From: Streptomyces ficellus
GTDB taxonomy: Bacteria; Actinomycetota; Actinomycetes; Streptomycetales; Streptomycetaceae
NCBI RefSeq assembly: GCF_030406405.1
Contig: NZ_JAUEPL010000020.1
Location: forward strand, 1-64,000
DNA: 64,000 nucleotides
Direction of reading: 5' to 3'
Shown here: positions 39,632 to 48,446 of the stretch, one piece after another
Position numbering within the stretch: the stretch's first letter is position 1
Layout: each line of letters begins with the position of its first letter
Position numbers and translations under genes: made by a program
Notes under the pieces: model-generated
Told to the model about the DNA's origin: nothing
Database searches by the model: none
What the model saw: only the letters and a program-made list of their open reading frames with translations

Positions 39632-39683
39632 CACGGCGAGGCGGGACCGGACGGCGGTGGCCGTCCGGTCCCGCCTCGCCGTG
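39632..39683 (-). terminator. Strong 24-bp hairpin after the MFS gene
   Basis: A perfect 24-bp stem with a GGTG loop at 39656-39659 (arms 39632-39655 and 39660-39683). It lies just past the MFS stop and would end that transcript. A further 11-bp inverted repeat, CCCCACGGTCG at 39573-39583 with its complement at 39617-39627, lies on the citramalate synthase side and may be regulatory. Confidence 0.85.
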
Positions 39684-39702
39684 TGCGGATACGGTGCGGG
39701 GC

Positions 39703-41457
39703 TCAGGACACCGCGGCCGGCTGGGCCTCGGGCTGTCCCTCACCTTCCTGGCGCAGCTTGCGGGGAATGGCGAACATCAGCAGGAACACCACCACGGTGA
39801 CGCCGATGAACACCCACAGCAGCGTCTGGAAGCTGGCCGCGAAGGACGTTCCGGTCGCCCTCTCCTGGTAGTCGGCCAGGACCGCGGCGACGTTGTCGTC
39901 CCGCAGCGGTGCCGCGGTGCAGCTCTCCGGCACGGTGGCGAGGTCCTTCTCGCCGGCGCGGTCCACCGAGCAGGTCCGGTAGGCCGCGGAGATGGTGTCG
40001 GCCTCACCGGGGGTGACCCCGGCGGTGGCCACCAGGTCCTGGCGCAGTTGCGGCAGTTGCGCGTCGACACCGGCGCCGGTGTTGCCCACCAGGCCGCCGA
40101 AGAAGACCACGCTGACCAGCGCGCCGCCGATGGCGAAGCCGAGCTGGGTGTTGGTGTTGACCAGGCCCGAAGCGGAGCCGGCGTCCTTGTGCGGCACCTC
40201 GGAGGTGACGATCAGGGGCAAGGGGGTGGCCACGGTGCCGAAGCCCAGTCCGATGAGGAACAGCGGCACGACGAGGTGCCAGGACGTGACGTCGCTGCCG
40301 TACTCCCCGGCCACCCAGATGTACGAGCCGAGGCCCGCGACCAGGACGACCGCGCCGACCTGCATGGCCTTGCGGCCGAACTTGGGCACCAGGATCATCA
40401 CCGACGTGGTGGCGGTGAGGAAGGCGCCGAGGCAGAAGGGAAGGCTGGTGAGACCGGCGCGCATCGGGGACCAGCCCTGACCGATCTGCATGTACAGGGT
40501 CCAGCCGATGGTGAACATGCCCATGCCGACGTAGAAGATCAGGTTGACGGCGAGGCCGGAGGAGAAGCTGCGGGTACGGAACAGCCCGAGCTCCACGAGC
40601 GGCGAGCCGTCCAGCCGGGTCTTGCGCCGCTGCCAGGCGACGAACGCGGCCAGGACCGGCAGCGAGGCGATCATGGAGACGTAACCCCAGGCCGGCCAGC
40701 CCAGTTCGCGGCCCTGGAGCAGCGGGTAGACCAGCATGACCAGGCCGACGGTGGCCAGGACCACGCCCAGCGTGTCCAGCCGGAGCGCCTGCGGAGCCTT
40801 GGACTCGGTGATCACCTTCGAGCCGTAGAGCAGACCGAGGAGGCCGATCGGCACGTTGATCAGGAAGATCAGCCGCCAGTCGAGACCGAAGAGGTTCCAC
40901 TCGACCAGCAGGCCGCCCAGGGCGAGGCCCAGGGTGGCCGCGAGTCCGCCGACCAGGCCGTGCAGGGCGAACGCCGTGCCCCGCTCCTTGTCCGAGAACG
41001 TCACATGGATGATCGACAGGACCTGGGGCACCATGATGCCGGAGAAGGCGCCCTGGAGAACCCGGGAGATCACCAACTGCCAGGGCTCCTGGGCGAGACC
41101 GGCGGTCAGAGACGTCAGCGTGAAGCCGGCGACGCCCACGAGGAACATCTTCTTGCGGCCGAAGATGTCACCGAGCCGGCCGCCCAGGATCAGCGTCAGC
41201 GCGAACGCCAGCTGATATCCCACCAGGACCCACTGGATGGCCGAGTAACCCGCCCCGAGTTCCCGCTGCATGGACGGCGCCGCCACATTGGCGATCGTGC
41301 CGTCCAGAAGGTCCATGAAAGCGGACACGAGCAGCACCAGCAGGGCCGCCCAGCGCTTGGGGTCGAGCTTCACCGCGTCGGCCGCCGCATCCGCGCCCGT
41401 CGTCTTCCTCTCCACCTCCGTCTCCACGGACGGAGCCTGCTCGGACGAAATAGCCAT
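39703..41457 (-). CDS. MFS drug exporter, DHA2 (14-TM) family
   Basis: 584 residues. A cytoplasmic N-terminus of about 38 residues precedes about 14 membrane segments. The family motif C-like and LDGTIANVAAPSMQREL segments identify the EmrB/QacA type. A large extracellular loop near residues 470-520 contains two Cys (YRTCSVD and ESCTA). It probably exports the cluster product by proton antiport. The start at 41457 fits the family N-terminus. It is followed by a strong hairpin, so it forms the end of a transcript beginning with the CoA-transferase gene or at its own promoter. Confidence 0.9.
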   Translation of the reverse strand: MAISSEQAPSVETEVERKTTGADAAADAVKLDPKRWAALLVLLVSAFMDLLDGTIANVAAPSMQRELGAGYSAIQWVLVGYQLAFALTLILGGRLGDIFGRKKMFLVGVAGFTLTSLTAGLAQEPWQLVISRVLQGAFSGIMVPQVLSIIHVTFSDKERGTAFALHGLVGGLAATLGLALGGLLVEWNLFGLDWRLIFLINVPIGLLGLLYGSKVITESKAPQALRLDTLGVVLATVGLVMLVYPLLQGRELGWPAWGYVSMIASLPVLAAFVAWQRRKTRLDGSPLVELGLFRTRSFSSGLAVNLIFYVGMGMFTIGWTLYMQIGQGWSPMRAGLTSLPFCLGAFLTATTSVMILVPKFGRKAMQVGAVVLVAGLGSYIWVAGEYGSDVTSWHLVVPLFLIGLGFGTVATPLPLIVTSEVPHKDAGSASGLVNTNTQLGFAIGGALVSVVFFGGLVGNTGAGVDAQLPQLRQDLVATAGVTPGEADTISAAYRTCSVDRAGEKDLATVPESCTAAPLRDDNVAAVLADYQERATGTSFAASFQTLLWVFIGVTVVVFLLMFAIPRKLRQEGEGQPEAQPAAVS

Positions 41458-41542
41458 GGTGTACCTCTCTGATACTTGGGGGGGTATCGGGGTTCCTGGG
41501 GGAAACCGGCGTCCCGGCCGCAGGCCGTGGAGCGTCGGTACG

Positions 41543-42586
41543 TCAGAATGACGGCGGTCGGTGGAGTTCCACTGGAGTGCGGCTGAAGCGTGGAGCGGGC
41601 GCCGCGGGGCCACCGCCGCGCGCCCGGTGGTGGGGGTGCCCGGCGGCTTCGGTCACCGTCAGCACGGGGGTCACACACGCCTCGGTGTCCTCGAAGCGGC
41701 GGGCCCAGGTGTCGCGGTCGTGACGCAGGAAGCGGTCGGCGAACCGGCGCCGCAGGGCGGGCCAGTTGGCGGGGTCGTCGCGGTCCGGGAGCCCGGCCGG
41801 CGCCAGGCCGAGACCGTGCAGCAGCGCCGCGTAGAAGCGGTCCTCCAGGGCACCGACCGCCACGTGGCCACCGTCCGCGCAGGTGTAGCACGTGTAGAAC
41901 GGCGCTCCCCCGTCGAGCAGGTTGACCCCGCGCTCCTGGCGCCATGTGCCGGCCCCCGCCATGGCGACCACCATGCCCAGCAGGGCGTTGGTGCCGTCCA
42001 CGATCGCCGCGTCGACGACCTGGCCGCGCCCGGAGGCCGCCCGCTCGTACAGCGCGGCGAGCACCCCGGCGACGAGGAACATCGCGCCGCCACCGAAGTC
42101 GCCCAGCAGGTTCAGCGGGGGCACGGGTGGTCCGCCCGCCTCGCCGATGGCGTGCAACGCCCCGGTCAGCGCGAGGTAGTTGATGTCATGGCCGGGTGTG
42201 GTGGCGAGCGGGCCCTCCTGGCCCCAGCCGGTCATACGGGCGTAGACGAGCCGTGGATTGCGCTCCCGGCACACCTCGGGGCCGATGCCGAGCCGCTCGG
42301 CCACGCCCGGCCGGAAGCCCTCGACGAGGACGTCGGCGCGCTCGGCGAGGCGCAGGAGTTCCGCGACGCCGGCCGGGTCCTTCAGGTCCAGGGCCGTGGA
42401 GCGCCTGCCCCGGTCCAGGATCCGGTGCCAGGCGGCGAAGGAGCGGCCGCCGTCCGCGCGGTCGACGCGCAGCACGTCGGCCCCGAGGTCGGCGAACATC
42501 ATGCAGGCGAAGGGCGCGGGGCCGATCGCCGCCAGTTCGACGACCCGCAGCCCGTGCAGCGGCCCGGGGGCGCCGGGTGTCGTCAT
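41543..42586 (-). CDS. CaiB/BaiF-family CoA-transferase or alpha-methylacyl-CoA racemase
   Basis: 347 residues. The N-terminal GLRVVELAAIGPAPFACMMF, LGADVLRVDR and ALDLKDPAG segments, together with GHDINYLALTGAL, identify the family, which includes alpha-methylacyl-CoA racemases and CoA-transferases. AAGGAGGACC precedes the ATG. Its closest pattern is the racemase-like branch (GHDINYLA...G), which would fit epimerising a 2-methyl-branched acyl-CoA made from the citramalate route. That link is inference. It is divergent from the oxygenase operon. Confidence 0.82.
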   Translation of the reverse strand: MTTPGAPGPLHGLRVVELAAIGPAPFACMMFADLGADVLRVDRADGGRSFAAWHRILDRGRRSTALDLKDPAGVAELLRLAERADVLVEGFRPGVAERLGIGPEVCRERNPRLVYARMTGWGQEGPLATTPGHDINYLALTGALHAIGEAGGPPVPPLNLLGDFGGGAMFLVAGVLAALYERAASGRGQVVDAAIVDGTNALLGMVVAMAGAGTWRQERGVNLLDGGAPFYTCYTCADGGHVAVGALEDRFYAALLHGLGLAPAGLPDRDDPANWPALRRRFADRFLRHDRDTWARRFEDTEACVTPVLTVTEAAGHPHHRARGGGPAAPAPRFSRTPVELHRPPSF

Positions 42587-42890
42587 CGCTGGTCCTCCTT
42601 GTCGCGGGAAGGCACGGCACGGTTCCGGCGCACCGTGGGGGCGGTCGCTCGCGTGCGGCCGGAGGCGGACTCGGTCCGGCGGCGGCGGGCACCGCGAGGA
42701 GGCGGTTCGACCCCGCCTCAAGGGCGGATCCCTAGCGTGCCGTGGCACACAGCCTTCGGCAGCGCAGCTCGGCAGCACCGGCTCGGCAGGCTTCGGCCGG
42801 CTCGGCAGGCTTCGGCCGGCTCGGCAGGCTTCGGCAGGTTTCGGCAGCACAGGCTTCAGCAGGCTTCGGCAGCACAGGAGGAGCACTCGC
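42587..42890. promoter_or_regulatory. Divergent promoter region with 19-bp repeats
   Basis: A 304-bp gene-free region between the CoA-transferase and epoxide hydrolase genes. Its right half holds three perfect or near-perfect 19-bp direct repeats (42780-42836) and further partial copies to about 42880. The left half shows no clear motif. Confidence 0.6.
42780..42836. repeat. 19-bp direct repeat, three head-to-tail copies
   Basis: Units GGCTCGGCAGGCTTCGGCC at 42780-42798 and 42799-42817, and a copy with final A at 42818-42836. Partial copies with the core GGCTTC(A/G)GCAG continue to within 20 bp of the epoxide hydrolase start. They could be iterated regulator sites or a minisatellite. Confidence 0.88.
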
Positions 42891-44012
42891 ATGAGTACCG
42901 CGCTCACGCCCTTCAGCGTCGGGTTTCCCGAGGCGGATCTCGCCGACCTCAGGGACCGTCTCGGGCGCACCCGGTGGCCGGAGGCGGAGACCGTCGACGA
43001 CTGGTCGCAGGGCGTGCCCCTGGACTACCTCCGCGACCTGGCCGCGTACTGGCGGACCTCCTACGACTGGCGGGCGACCGAGGCCCGGCTGAACGCCGTG
43101 CCGCAGTTCCGTACGGAGATCGACGGGCTGGGCGTCCACTTCCTGCACCTGCGCTCCCCGCACCCGGGCGCCGTGCCGCTGCTGCTCAGCCACGGCTGGC
43201 CCGGTTCGGTGGTCGAGTTCCTGGACCTGCTCGGTCCGCTCACGGACCCCGAGGACCCGGCGGACGCCTTCCACGTGGTGTGCCCCTCCCTTCCCGGTTA
43301 CGCGTTCAGCGACAAGCCCTCGGCCACCGGATGGACCGTGGAGCGCACCGCTGCGGCCTGGGCGGAGCTGATGGCCCGGCTCGGCTACGAGCGCTACGCC
43401 GCCCACGGCGTCGACTGGGGCTCGTTCCTCACCGGGGAACTGGGCGGCATCGACGCGGAGCACCTGCTCGGCATCCATCTGGCGATGCCGTTCGCCAAGC
43501 CGCCGCGGGAGCAGGTGGCGCTGGACGAGCGGGACCTGGCCGGGCTCGCGGCGCTCAAGGAGTTCCAGCAGAACGAGGGGGGTTACTCCGCCCTCCAGTC
43601 CACCCGCCCCCAGACCCTCGGGTACGCCCTCACCGACTCGCCGGTCGGCCAGCTGGCCTGGATCGTCGAGAAGTACTGGGCCTGGAGCGACCACGACGGC
43701 GACCTGGAGAAGGTGATTGCCCGGGACCGGCTGCTGGACGTGGTGACGCTCGCCTGGCTGGCCGGGACGGGTGCCTCCTCCGCCCGGATCTACTGGGAGA
43801 GCCACAACAAGATGGCGCTGGACCCGGTGGACGTCCCCACGGCCTGTTCCGTCTTCCCCAAGGACGCGCGGATGCCCCGCGCCTGGTGCGAGCACCGGTT
43901 CACCGATCTGCGCCGCTGGACCGACCACGAGACCGGCGGGCACTTCCCCGCGCTGGAGCAGCCGGAGCTGCTCGTCGGTGAACTGCGCTCCTTCTTCCGT
44001 ACGCTGCGCTGA
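42891..44012 (+). CDS. Epoxide hydrolase (alpha/beta fold, EPHX-type)
   Basis: 373 residues. An N-terminal EHN domain (PFSVGFPEADLADLRDRLG) is followed by the alpha/beta hydrolase core. The nucleophile Asp is in AHGVDWGSF, the oxyanion segment is LSHGWPGSVVEF, and the base His is in TGGHFPALEQP. These match microsomal-type epoxide hydrolases. GGAGGAG precedes the ATG. It heads the oxygenase operon with a P450 16 bp downstream, so it may open an epoxide made on the polyketide during ring formation, or detoxify a reactive product. Confidence 0.9.
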   Translation: MSTALTPFSVGFPEADLADLRDRLGRTRWPEAETVDDWSQGVPLDYLRDLAAYWRTSYDWRATEARLNAVPQFRTEIDGLGVHFLHLRSPHPGAVPLLLSHGWPGSVVEFLDLLGPLTDPEDPADAFHVVCPSLPGYAFSDKPSATGWTVERTAAAWAELMARLGYERYAAHGVDWGSFLTGELGGIDAEHLLGIHLAMPFAKPPREQVALDERDLAGLAALKEFQQNEGGYSALQSTRPQTLGYALTDSPVGQLAWIVEKYWAWSDHDGDLEKVIARDRLLDVVTLAWLAGTGASSARIYWESHNKMALDPVDVPTACSVFPKDARMPRAWCEHRFTDLRRWTDHETGGHFPALEQPELLVGELRSFFRTLR

Positions 44013-44028
44013 CCGAGGGGTCCTCACG

Positions 44029-45279
44029 ATGAACGACCGAGCGAACGCGCCGGCCGGGGAGCCGGACCTGCCCGGCTTCCCCTTTCCCGGCTCCAGCCAC
44101 CGGGGCCCCGCGCCGCTCTTCGCGCGCCTGCGTGCCGAGCGGCCGGTCGTCCGGGTGGCGTGGACGGGCGGCGGCCACGCCTGGCTGGTGACCCGCCACG
44201 AGGACGTGATCCGCGTGCTCGACGACCCGCGGTTCAGCCGGGCCGCCTCCTACGCCCCCGAAGCGCCGCGGTTCAGCGGCCTCTTCCAGGCCCCGCCAGG
44301 GATGATCATCTCGCTGGACCCGCCGGACCACACCCGGCTGCGCGCCCTGGCCGAGCAGGCCTTCTCACGGGAGCGCGTCGAAGGGATGCGCCCGCGCGTA
44401 CGGGAGGTCGCGGGGCGGCTGCTGGACGCGCTGGAGAAGGAGGCCGGTCATGGGCCGGTCGACCTGGTCGCCGGGTTCGCGGCGCCGCTCGCCATGACGG
44501 TCATCTGCGAGCTGCTGGGCGTTCCGGAGGGCGACCGGGACCGCTTCCACGCGTGGGTACGGCAGTTCGCCGACGTCTCGGCGCCCGAGGAGCAGGCCGC
44601 CGAGGGCGGCGAGAAGCTCGGCGGATACATCGCGGGGCTGGTGGCGGCCAAGCAGCGGGAGCCCGCCGACGATGTGCTCTCCGCGCTGATCGGCGCCCGG
44701 CTCGGCGAGGACCGGCTGGGCTTCGAGGAGCTGGTGGGCCTGGGCTTCACTCTGCTGGGCGCCGGGTTCGACTCGTCCGCCGGCCAGATCGGCAACTTCG
44801 TCGTCACCCTGCTCGCCGGCCACCGCGACCTGTGGCGCCGGCTGGGCGAGCACCCGCGCGAGATCCCGGCCGCGGTCGAGGAACTGCTGCGCACCGTCAA
44901 CCTGAACGGCAACGACACCTCGGGGCTCCCCCGCATCGCCACCGAGGACGTGCCCATCGGCGATGTCGTCATCCCCGCCGGCGAGGCCGTGTTCCTCGCC
45001 TTCCCCTCGGCCAACCGTGACGCCTCGGTGTTCGCCGACCCCGACCGCGCCGACTTCGGCCGGACCGACAACCCCCATCTGGCGTTCGGCCATGGCATCC
45101 ACCGCTGCCTGGGGGCACCGCTGGCGCGCCTTGAGCTGACCGTGGCGCTTCAGGAGCTGACCCGCCGCTTCCCCGACGCCCGGCTCGCGGTTCCCGAGCA
45201 GGAGCTCACCTGGCGGGCCGGAGACGTGAACCACAACCTGCTCGCCCTTCCCGTCGAACTGTCAAGGAGCACCGCATGA
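44029..45279 (+). CDS. Cytochrome P450 (1 of 3)
   Basis: A 416-residue bacterial class P450. The I-helix reads GAGFDSSAGQIG, with Ser at the usual second Thr position. The ExxR pair lies in EELLRTVN, and the heme-binding loop is FGHGIHRCLGAPLARLE. It is closely similar in pattern to the P450 at 56179 (shared MIISLD-P-H-RLR and DTSG-PRIA-ED segments), so the two are probably paralogues. The ATG start is chosen at 44029. It likely hydroxylates or epoxidises the polyketide, with electrons from the ferredoxin at 52834. Confidence 0.93.
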   Translation: MNDRANAPAGEPDLPGFPFPGSSHRGPAPLFARLRAERPVVRVAWTGGGHAWLVTRHEDVIRVLDDPRFSRAASYAPEAPRFSGLFQAPPGMIISLDPPDHTRLRALAEQAFSRERVEGMRPRVREVAGRLLDALEKEAGHGPVDLVAGFAAPLAMTVICELLGVPEGDRDRFHAWVRQFADVSAPEEQAAEGGEKLGGYIAGLVAAKQREPADDVLSALIGARLGEDRLGFEELVGLGFTLLGAGFDSSAGQIGNFVVTLLAGHRDLWRRLGEHPREIPAAVEELLRTVNLNGNDTSGLPRIATEDVPIGDVVIPAGEAVFLAFPSANRDASVFADPDRADFGRTDNPHLAFGHGIHRCLGAPLARLELTVALQELTRRFPDARLAVPEQELTWRAGDVNHNLLALPVELSRSTA

Positions 45280-46295
45280 CCCTCGATCAGCTGCCGGCGA
45301 CCAGCCGGGAGGTCCGGCTCGCCTCGTACCCCACGGGCGACGTCACCCTCGACCACTTCGAGCTCGCCGAGTCCGCGCTTTCCGAGCCCGGTGAGGGGCA
45401 GGTCGTCGTACGCAACGACTGGATGGCCCTGGGCTCGGTCGCCCGCGACCAGATGAACCCGGACACCAAGCTGCCGATCCCCGTCTTCCAGCCCGGCATC
45501 GCCATGTGGGGCCGGACCGTGGGCACGGTGGTCCGGTCGAACAGCCCGGACCTCGGCGTCGGGGATCTGGTCGAGCACTTCTCCGGGTGGCGGGAGTACG
45601 CCGTCGGCGCCGCCCACGACTTCTCCAAGCGGGACCGGAACCTGCTGCCCGGGCCGGAGTTCTTCCTTTCGCAGGGCCCGACCGCCTGGCACGGCATGGT
45701 CGGTACGGCGGACGTGCGCGAGGGCGATGTCGTGTTCGTGTCCGGTGCGACCAACGGTGTCGGGGCGCTGGCCGGGCAGATCGCCAGGCTGCGGGGCGCC
45801 AAGCGGGTCATCGGCAGCACGGGTTCCAAGGAGAAGATCGACTTTCTGGTGGACGAACTGGGCTTCGACGCCGCCTTCGACTACCACGACGGCCCGGTGG
45901 CCGAGCAGCTCGTGGCGCTGGCCCCGGACGGGCTCGACGTGGTCTTCGACAACGTGGGCGGCGAGCAGTTCGAGGCGGCGGTGCGGGTGGCGTCGCGTGG
46001 CGCGCGGTTCGCGCTGTGCGGCGCGCTGGCCGGCCAGCACGGCGGCGACGGGGGCAGCCCGCGGCTGCCGCTGATGTCGGTCATCACCAAGGACCTCACC
46101 CTGCGCGGCTTCGCCACCCTGCACACCCCGGACCAGATCGAGCACTGGAACGCCCGGTTCGGCGAGTGGCTGCGGGAGGACAGGGTGGTCTTCCCGCACA
46201 CGGTCGTGGAAGGTGGGGTGCCCGCACTGCCGGAGGCGTTCATCGCGCTGCTGGAGCGCCGGTACAGCGGCACCGTACTGGTCAGACTGAGCTGA
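45276..46295 (+). CDS. NADP-dependent MDR oxidoreductase (CurA/PTGR-like)
   Basis: 339 residues of the zinc-free medium-chain reductase group. The nucleotide motif is VFVSGATNGVGALAGQIARL, and the NVGGEQFEAA and GTVLVRLS segments are typical of 2-alkenal or prostaglandin reductase-like enzymes, which reduce conjugated double bonds. The ATG overlaps the P450 stop (ATGA). It probably performs an enoyl reduction during tailoring or resolves a reactive enone. It is the last gene before a 15-bp hairpin. Confidence 0.88.
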   Translation: MTLDQLPATSREVRLASYPTGDVTLDHFELAESALSEPGEGQVVVRNDWMALGSVARDQMNPDTKLPIPVFQPGIAMWGRTVGTVVRSNSPDLGVGDLVEHFSGWREYAVGAAHDFSKRDRNLLPGPEFFLSQGPTAWHGMVGTADVREGDVVFVSGATNGVGALAGQIARLRGAKRVIGSTGSKEKIDFLVDELGFDAAFDYHDGPVAEQLVALAPDGLDVVFDNVGGEQFEAAVRVASRGARFALCGALAGQHGGDGGSPRLPLMSVITKDLTLRGFATLHTPDQIEHWNARFGEWLREDRVVFPHTVVEGGVPALPEAFIALLERRYSGTVLVRLS

Positions 46296-46316
46296 GACGG
46301 CTCGTTCGTACGCTGC

Positions 46317-46351
46317 GGCGGTGTCCCGGGGGCCGTCCCCGGGACACCGCC
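46317..46351 (+). terminator. 15-bp hairpin between MDR reductase and AlkZ-like genes
   Basis: A perfect stem, GGCGGTGTCCCGGGG paired with CCCCGGGACACCGCC, with a 5-nt loop. It ends 31 bp before the AlkZ-like start. It may terminate the hydrolase-P450-reductase transcript, or act as an attenuator in the leader of the putative resistance gene. Confidence 0.75.
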
Positions 46352-46382
46352 CTCGTCACGCTTGAGGATCGAAGGGACGGCC

Positions 46383-47498
46383 ATGACGGCACAGCAGAGG
46401 GGTCCGCTGGACCCGAGGGCGCTGAACCGGGCGTTGCTGGCGCGGCAGTTGCTCACGGAACGGTCGGACATGACCGCCGTCGACGCCGTGGAGCATCTGG
46501 TCGGTATGCAGGCGCAGGCGCCGAACCCGCCGTACGTCGGCCTGTGGACGCGGCTGGCGGGGTTCCGTATCGAGGACCTTTCACGGCTCGTCGAGGAGCG
46601 GGCCGTCGTACGCCTCGTCCTGATGCGCGGCACCCTGCATCTGGTCTCGGCTCGCGACTGCCTGCGGTTGCGGCCGGTGCTGCGCGGGTCGCTGGAGAGC
46701 CGGCTGACGGGTACGTTCGGGCGGAAGCTGGCCGGAGTCGACCTGGCCGAGGTCGCCGCCCTCGGCCGCCAGCTGGTCGAGAAGGAACCGCTCACGCTGG
46801 GCGGGCTGGGCGCGCGACTCGCCGAGCGGGTGCCCGGCCGTGATCCGTTCGCCCTGGCCAACGTGGTGCGCAATCTCGAACCCCTGGTGCAGATCCCGCC
46901 GCGCGGCCTGTGGGGCGAGAGCGGGCAGGCCGTGCACACCACCGCCGAGGCGTGGCTGGGCCGGCCGCTCGGCACCGACGACTCCCCCGACGAGACGGTC
47001 ATCCGCTATCTGGCGGCGTTCGGCCCGGCGTCCGTCAAGGACATGCAGGTCTGGTCGGGCATGACGCGGCTCGGTGCGGTGGTGCGACGGCTCGGAGCGC
47101 GGCTGTGCGCCTTTCGCGACTCCAACGGCGTGGAGTTGTACGACCTGCCGGAAGCGCCCCGGCCGGACCCGGCCACGCCCGTACCGGTGCGGTACCTGCC
47201 CGACTTCGACAACATCCTGCTGTCCCACGCCGACCGTTCGCGCATCCTCACCGAGGAGCAGCGCCGCCTGGTCTTCACCCGCAACGGCCTGATCCGGCCC
47301 ACGTTCCTGGTCGACGGTTTCGTACGGGGCATGTGGCGCATCGAACGGGGGCGGGACACGGCGACCCTGGTGCTGGAAGCGTTCGCCCCGCTGACCCGTG
47401 GCGAGCGAGCGGAGCTGGTCGAGGAGGGCATGCGGCTGCTGGCGTTCGCGGCGGCCGGCTGCCCCTCCCCCGAGATCCGCTTCGACGACGTCCACTGA
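46383..47498 (+). CDS. AlkZ-like winged-helix DNA glycosylase (HTH_42), putative self-resistance
   Basis: 371 residues of the HTH_42/YcaQ/AlkZ family. Winged-helix repeats run through the protein. The catalytic-loop motif is present as Q43-A44-Q45 in LVGMQAQAPNPP, the QxQ form known from AlkZ-like enzymes (QxD in YcaQ). AlkZ of the azinomycin producer removes the producer's own DNA crosslinks, and relatives mark clusters for DNA-alkylating products. GAAGGGA precedes the ATG at 46383. Here it probably repairs DNA damaged by the cluster product. A housekeeping paralogue unconnected with the product is the alternative. Confidence 0.82.
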   Translation: MTAQQRGPLDPRALNRALLARQLLTERSDMTAVDAVEHLVGMQAQAPNPPYVGLWTRLAGFRIEDLSRLVEERAVVRLVLMRGTLHLVSARDCLRLRPVLRGSLESRLTGTFGRKLAGVDLAEVAALGRQLVEKEPLTLGGLGARLAERVPGRDPFALANVVRNLEPLVQIPPRGLWGESGQAVHTTAEAWLGRPLGTDDSPDETVIRYLAAFGPASVKDMQVWSGMTRLGAVVRRLGARLCAFRDSNGVELYDLPEAPRPDPATPVPVRYLPDFDNILLSHADRSRILTEEQRRLVFTRNGLIRPTFLVDGFVRGMWRIERGRDTATLVLEAFAPLTRGERAELVEEGMRLLAFAAAGCPSPEIRFDDVH

Positions 47499-47609
47499 CC
47501 GCGGCCGGCCCGCTCCCCGTCCGCTCGACCGGCACCCCAGCGGGACCCGGTGTACTGGCTCGCGGCTGGATCCGTCCGCCGTCACACACCGGCCGAGAGA
47601 GGAATCGTC

Positions 47610-48374
47610 ATGTCGGACACGCCGTTCGCCGATCACACCGTCGTCGTCACCGGGGGAGGCACGGGCATCGGCCGTGCCACCGCGCTGGCGTTCGCGGGTC
47701 TGGGCGCCACCGCGGTGATCATCACGGGCCGCCGCAAGGAGCGGCTGGCCGAGGTCGCCGGACTCCACCCGGCGATCGTCCCGGTGACCGCCGATGTGAC
47801 CACCGAGGTGGGCGCCGAGGCCGTCGCCGAGGCGGTACGGGAGCGCGGCGGCGCCGTGGACGTCCTCGTACACAACGCCGGTGTCTTCCGTTTCACCCCG
47901 CTCGCGGCGCTCGACGCGGGCACGGCCCGTGAGGTGCTGGAGACCAACGTGCTCGGTCCGGCGCTGCTGACCACGCACCTGCTGCCGATGCTGCGCAGCC
48001 CGGGCGGACACATCGTCCTCATCTCCAGCAGGGGCGGCCACAACCCCGGCCCCGAAAGCTCGCTGTACTCCGCGAGCAAGGCGGCCGTGCACAGCTTCAC
48101 CCGGAGCTGGGCCGCGGAGCTCGCCCCGCGCGGCGTGCGCGTCAACGCGGTCGCTCCCGGCTTCGTCCGTACCGAGGCGTACGCGGCCAACGGGCTCTCC
48201 GCCGAACAGGTCGAGGGCCTCTTCGCCGGGGTGACGCCCTCCATCCCGCTCGGCCGGGTCGCCGAGGCGGAGGACATCGCCTCGTGGGTCACCCGGCTCG
48301 CCGAGCCGTGCGACTCGCTGGTCACCGGCCAGATCATCACCGTCGACGGCGGAATGGACATCGCCGGCCGCTAG
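47610..48374 (+). CDS. Short-chain dehydrogenase/reductase
   Basis: 254 residues. The cofactor motif TGGGTGIGRATA, the NAG motif (VHNAGVF), the catalytic Ser in LISSRGG and Tyr-Lys in LYSASKAAVHSF are all in place, and the C-terminus ends with VDGGMDIAGR. GAGAGAGG precedes the ATG. It is a classical SDR of the tailoring type rather than the ActIII-type ketoreductase, which is at 59426. It likely reduces a ketone or oxidises an alcohol on the polyketide; its substrate is unknown. Confidence 0.9.
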   Translation: MSDTPFADHTVVVTGGGTGIGRATALAFAGLGATAVIITGRRKERLAEVAGLHPAIVPVTADVTTEVGAEAVAEAVRERGGAVDVLVHNAGVFRFTPLAALDAGTAREVLETNVLGPALLTTHLLPMLRSPGGHIVLISSRGGHNPGPESSLYSASKAAVHSFTRSWAAELAPRGVRVNAVAPGFVRTEAYAANGLSAEQVEGLFAGVTPSIPLGRVAEAEDIASWVTRLAEPCDSLVTGQIITVDGGMDIAGR

Positions 48375-48446
48375 GGCCTGCCCGAAAGACAGCCCTGGGC
48401 CGCGCTCTCGCTCGCCCCATCTCTCACGAAACGGAAAGGACTCACC

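Noticed and set aside
42780..42836. Possible CRISPR array
   Set aside because: The 19-bp repeats are head to tail with no spacers and no cas genes are present. The same holds for the 17-bp repeats at 55946.
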